Part shown: positions 7,682 to 7,801 of the stretch, one piece after another
Layout: each line of letters begins with the position of its first letter
Numbering within the stretch: position 1 is the stretch's first letter
Origin: an uncultured Filifactor sp.
GTDB lineage: Bacteria > Bacillota > Clostridia > Peptostreptococcales > Filifactoraceae
Assembly (NCBI GenBank): GCA_947254385.1
Contig: CAMYCP010000054.1
Coordinates: 1-7,801, forward strand
DNA: 7,801 nucleotides
Reading direction: 5' to 3'
Program-made: the position numbers and the translations under genes
Notes under the pieces: model-generated
What the model was told of the DNA's origin: nothing
Databases searched by the model: none
The model's input: only the letters and a program-made list of their open reading frames with translations

Positions 7682-7714
7682 TTAAGAATTTATTAAGAAT
7701 TTATTAAGAATTTT
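7682..7714. repeat. three tandem AT-rich 11-mers (TTAAGAATTTA)
   Basis: Perfect copies lie at 7682-7692 and 7693-7703, with a third at 7704-7714 differing only in its last base. TTCTTAAGAA at the left end adds a small palindrome. Two readings fit. One is a DNA unwinding element, because the array directly abuts DnaA boxes. The other is an operator for the neighbouring OmpR-family regulator, because the repeat period is 11 bp and the array lies about 60-90 bp upstream of its start codon. They are not mutually exclusive. Confidence 0.85.
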
Positions 7715-7757
7715 TATTCACACCCCCGTAAAGTTATTCACAATTTCTTGTGGATAA
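7714..7757. other. cluster of three DnaA boxes, putative replication origin (oriC/dnaA upstream region)
   Basis: There are two plus-strand TTATTCACA boxes at 7714-7722 and 7734-7742, and one minus-strand TTATCCACA (the exact consensus) at 7749-7757. The last two face each other inside an inverted repeat with 14-bp arms (7730-7743 and 7748-7761, one T/G mismatch). A CCCCCG run separates the first two boxes. Together with the adjoining AT-rich 11-mers and the following plus-strand promoter, this matches the usual layout upstream of dnaA in Bacillota. All window genes read away from this point, as expected for leading-strand genes near an origin. dnaA itself is not visible. A plasmid-type origin or a DnaA-regulated promoter are alternatives. 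Confidence 0.6.
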
Positions 7758-7758
7758 C

Positions 7759-7776
7759 TTTGGGAAATTTGGGAAA
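7759..7776. repeat. 9-bp tandem repeat TTTGGGAAA x2
   Basis: Two perfect adjacent copies (7759-7767 and 7768-7776) lie between the last DnaA box and the plus-strand TATAAT. On the minus strand each reads TTTCCCAAA, a distant relative of the DnaA box, so they may be weak DnaA sites controlling the promoter next to them. Confidence 0.6.
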
Positions 7777-7779
7777 ACA

Positions 7780-7785
7780 TATAAT
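7780..7785 (+). promoter_or_regulatory. -10 element of a plus-strand promoter leading out of the window
   Basis: A perfect TATAAT is followed by a purine-rich stretch. The -35 side overlaps the TTTGGGAAA repeats and has no good TTGACA match (TTTGGG at 15 bp spacing is the nearest). Transcription would run rightwards out of the window, divergent from the response regulator. If the origin reading is right, the gene served would be dnaA. Confidence 0.45.
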
Positions 7786-7801
7786 GAAAACAGGTTCGTT
7801 T

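Noticed and set aside
7682..7714. Tandem repeats as a small CRISPR array
   Set aside because: The units are contiguous 11-mers with no spacers and no cas genes nearby.
1..7801. Insertion sequences, integrases, tRNA or rRNA genes marking a mobile island
   Set aside because: None was seen. All coding space is taken by five intact-looking genes of similar base composition, so there is no direct sign of recent transfer inside the window.

Overview
The window looks like chromosomal DNA from a low-GC, Gram-positive-type anaerobe of the Bacillota (Clostridia/Tissierellia-like). This is inferred from AT-rich codon use, Lys/Asn/Ile-rich proteins, a strong GGAGGA-type ribosome binding site and TATAAT-like promoters; no gene present allows a finer assignment. 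All five protein genes lie on the minus strand, so in transcription order the window reads from right to left.

Right edge (7624-7801): a non-coding stretch with an origin-like layout. It holds three tandem AT-rich 11-mers (TTAAGAATTTA), then three DnaA-box matches in 44 bp (two TTATTCACA and one TTATCCACA in the opposite orientation), then a 9-bp tandem repeat and a plus-strand TATAAT. This may be the chromosomal origin or dnaA promoter region, with the next gene (perhaps dnaA) beyond the window. The 11-mers could instead, or also, be binding sites for the neighbouring response regulator.

Two-component system (6898-7623 and 4361-6700): an OmpR-family response regulator, then 197 bp downstream a large (779 aa) multi-pass membrane histidine kinase with an extracytoplasmic sensor region of about 270 residues. 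A weak hairpin lies between the two genes and a strong terminator-like hairpin (4315-4356) follows the kinase. The signal and regulon cannot be read from the sequence.

Defence operon (1-4118): jetA, jetB and jetC, overlapping by 4 and 8 bp, encode the kleisin-like, KITE-like and SMC-like ATPase subunits of a type I Wadjet anti-plasmid system. jetC is open to the left edge (700 codons seen, C-terminal ATPase half missing). The nuclease gene jetD, expected next, would be outside the window. JetABC complexes are known to extrude DNA loops and sense small closed circular DNA, which JetD then cuts. The operon has its own upstream region (4119-4314) with a TATAAT, two imperfect 28-30 bp direct repeats 41-43 bp apart, and a nested inverted repeat just before a jetA start that lacks a visible Shine-Dalgarno sequence.

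The parts most worth checking are the origin-like cluster next to a Wadjet locus, and the repeat-bearing leader of jetA. The Wadjet genes themselves belong to a described system.
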